From positions 124,001 to 188,000 of the forward strand of contig NZ_JACOFX010000001.1 of assembly GCF_014284125.1 (NCBI RefSeq): 64,000 bases of DNA, given 5' to 3'. Positions 62,512 to 64,000 of this stretch are shown piece after piece; the stretch's first letter is position 1; each line of letters opens with the position of its first letter. The DNA is from Undibacterium umbellatum. Its GTDB lineage: Bacteria > Pseudomonadota > Gammaproteobacteria > Burkholderiales > Burkholderiaceae_D. Position numbers and translations under genes: made by a program. Under the pieces are notes generated by a model, which was not told where the DNA came from, did not search any database, and saw only the letters and a program-made list of their open reading frames with translations.

Positions 62512-63528
62512 ATGATGTGCGTATGGCGTTTTGACATCGTATTGGCTTGCATTACCTGCCTGCTGGGTTTGTTGTCACCAGCAATGGCGCAAGAGGCGAT
62601 AGACGACAAGCGTGAAGTGCATAATATATTGCGCAAAATGCAAACTTCGGCACAAAGACTGAATTATTCAGGCACTTTTGTTTATCAACAGGCGAGTCAA
62701 ATAAGGACTTCCAGAATTACTCACGTTCTCGATGGTAACAATGAGCTGGAAAAACTGGAAATCCTTGATGGGCAACCAAGAGAATACTTGCGAAAAAACG
62801 AAGAAGTAACCTGCTACCTGCCTGAAAGCAAAACCTTGCAGGTAGAAAAAAATGCTACACAAGAAGTATTCCCGGCCTTGCTAACCTCAAATGCGCAATC
62901 CCTCCCAGATTTTTACGCAATAAAAAAGGCTGAGCTGAGTCGCGTTGCTGGTATCGATTGTCAGACATATTCACTTGATCCACGGGATGGTTTCCGCTAT
63001 GGCTACCGTCTTTGCGTAGAAAAAAATTCTGGCTTGCTCTTGCGAGCGCAAACCGTTAATACCAAAAATGAAGTGATAGAACAAATTGCCTTCACTCAAT
63101 TGACTATTGGGGATATAGACAAGCAGAGAGTAAAACCTACTTTTCAAAATACTGCACAGTGGCAGGTTGAAAATTTGACGGTGCAATCCAATATTAACTC
63201 CGGTTGGGTTGTGAAGTCTCTGCCAGCCGGGTTCAAAAAAACCCGTGAAATGAAGCGACTGATTCCTGCTGCAGGAAATGCAAAAAATAGCGACGGTACA
63301 GCGATCAAATCACATCAGGTAGTGCAAATGATTTTCTCCGATGGCTTGGCGGCAATTTCTGTTTTTATAGAGCCGGACAGCGAAAACCGGACTGAAGGTA
63401 GTTTGCAGCAGGGCGCCATGACTATCATGGGCAAGCGTCATGCTGAATACTGGCTGACCGTTGTGGGCGAAGTACCTGCCAGCGCTATCCGTCAAGTAAT
63501 GAACTCAATTGAATTTAAACCTAAATAA
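62512..63528 (+). CDS. rseB: Sigma-E regulatory protein RseB (MucB-like)
   Basis: A 338-residue periplasmic protein that binds RseA and senses lipoproteins or LPS. It has a signal peptide ending AMA/QE (about 27), then the MucB domain: LNYSGTFVYQQASQIRTSRITHV, LDGQPREYLRKNEEVTCYLPESKTL and a C-terminal domain with MTIMGKRHAEYWLTVVGEVP. Length is typical. Confidence 0.95.
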   Translation: MMCVWRFDIVLACITCLLGLLSPAMAQEAIDDKREVHNILRKMQTSAQRLNYSGTFVYQQASQIRTSRITHVLDGNNELEKLEILDGQPREYLRKNEEVTCYLPESKTLQVEKNATQEVFPALLTSNAQSLPDFYAIKKAELSRVAGIDCQTYSLDPRDGFRYGYRLCVEKNSGLLLRAQTVNTKNEVIEQIAFTQLTIGDIDKQRVKPTFQNTAQWQVENLTVQSNINSGWVVKSLPAGFKKTREMKRLIPAAGNAKNSDGTAIKSHQVVQMIFSDGLAAISVFIEPDSENRTEGSLQQGAMTIMGKRHAEYWLTVVGEVPASAIRQVMNSIEFKPK

Positions 63529-63540
63529 GCGAATGACACC

Positions 63541-64000
63541 ATGAAAGCGAATAGACTTTTTCCTTTTGAAAAAATTGCTTCCACCCTGGTCCTGAGTGCC
63601 TGTGTGGGTTTTATTGCGCCGACTGCAATCAATGCCAATCCTATGGCTGAAGCTGCAGCCACAATTGGTCTGCCTGATTTTACTGAGCTGGTTGAAAAAT
63701 CCGGGCCGGCAGTAGTGAATATCAGAACCACGGAAAGAATTCAGCAAAATCAAGGTGGTGGCAGTGCTGAGGATGAGCAGATGCAGGAATTTTTCCGCCG
63801 CTTCTTTGGCACACCTATGCCCATCCCAAAACAGCAGCCGACACCGAAAGGTCGTAAGGCACCTCAGCAGCAAGAAGAGGAAGTTTCACGGGGTGTGGGT
63901 TCAGGTTTCATTATTTCCCAGGATGGCTATGTATTGACGAATGCGCATGTGGTAGATGGCGCGTCCGAGGTCTATGTCAAACTGACCGATAAGCGTGAAT
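63541..64000 (+). CDS. mucD: DegP/MucD-type periplasmic serine protease (3' truncated by window)
   Basis: The first 153 residues of a Do/HtrA-like protease that degrades misfolded envelope proteins. A signal peptide (about 1-33) is followed by LPDFTELVEKSGPAVVNI, a charged Gln/Pro-rich loop, RGVGSGFIISQDGYVLTNAHVVDGA with the catalytic histidine in TNAHVV. The Asp and Ser and the PDZ domains lie beyond the window. It belongs to the rpoE-rseA-rseB-mucD operon. Confidence 0.95.
   Translation, partial: MKANRLFPFEKIASTLVLSACVGFIAPTAINANPMAEAAATIGLPDFTELVEKSGPAVVNIRTTERIQQNQGGGSAEDEQMQEFFRRFFGTPMPIPKQQPTPKGRKAPQQQEEEVSRGVGSGFIISQDGYVLTNAHVVDGASEVYVKLTDKRE

Noticed and set aside
1..64000. tRNA, rRNA, CRISPR array or IS element
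   Set aside because: I saw no cloverleaf, rRNA signature, regularly spaced direct repeats or transposase-like protein.

Overview
The window looks like a stretch of a betaproteobacterial chromosome (Burkholderiales; family Oxalobacteraceae is my best guess, an Undibacterium- or Herminiimonas-like organism). The reasons are moderate GC content, the order rsmI-like/maf/yceD/rpmF/plsX/fabH/fabD/fabG/acpP/fabF/ygfX/rpoE/rseA/rseB/mucD, the order ygfZ/mltG/tmk/holB/pilZ, and lineage-typical families such as DUF2863, DUF4936 and DUF4404. The genus is an inference. I found no rRNA, tRNA, CRISPR array, IS element, prophage or replication origin. Layout: 1-7 kb holds the 3' part of an MFS transporter, NRDE, DUF4936 and ygfZ genes, then mltG-tmk-holB-pilZ and an acetyltransferase, then rlmJ. 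8-17 kb is a carboxylic-acid catabolism block: an acyl-CoA ligase, a complete Liv-type ABC importer (binding protein, two permeases, two ATPases) and a FadB-like bifunctional enzyme. 17-26 kb has the ABC-F protein YbiT, a Fur-boxed feoAB operon with a small Cys-rich partner, a WYL regulator, an HNH endonuclease and several small orphans. 26-36 kb is a second acyl-CoA block: two MaoC hydratases, two adjacent acyl-CoA dehydrogenases, and further on a phosphotransferase/ACAD pair resembling a split ACAD10/11, interspersed with DUF2863, GST, GNAT and EamA genes. 36-47 kb has orphan genes, serB, mfd, ispDF, DUF4404, slyD and a J-domain operon with three unrecognised proteins. 47-52 kb holds an operon for a secreted zinc phospholipase-C-like protein, a parvulin foldase and a membrane-anchored protein, and then an iron-dependent alcohol dehydrogenase. 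52-64 kb is the fatty-acid synthesis and sigma-E envelope-stress block; mucD runs off the end. The main unifying signal is a 12-bp palindromic operator, roughly RNACGNNCGTWC, found upstream of five acyl-CoA-related transcription units with a weaker sixth copy before the alcohol dehydrogenase. It marks a shared regulon whose regulator, probably a TetR-family repressor of fatty-acid degradation, is not in the window. The best candidates for undescribed biology are the J-domain operon with acidic-tailed partners, the phospholipase/parvulin/anchor operon, and the operator-linked acyl-CoA genes that include an ABC importer.
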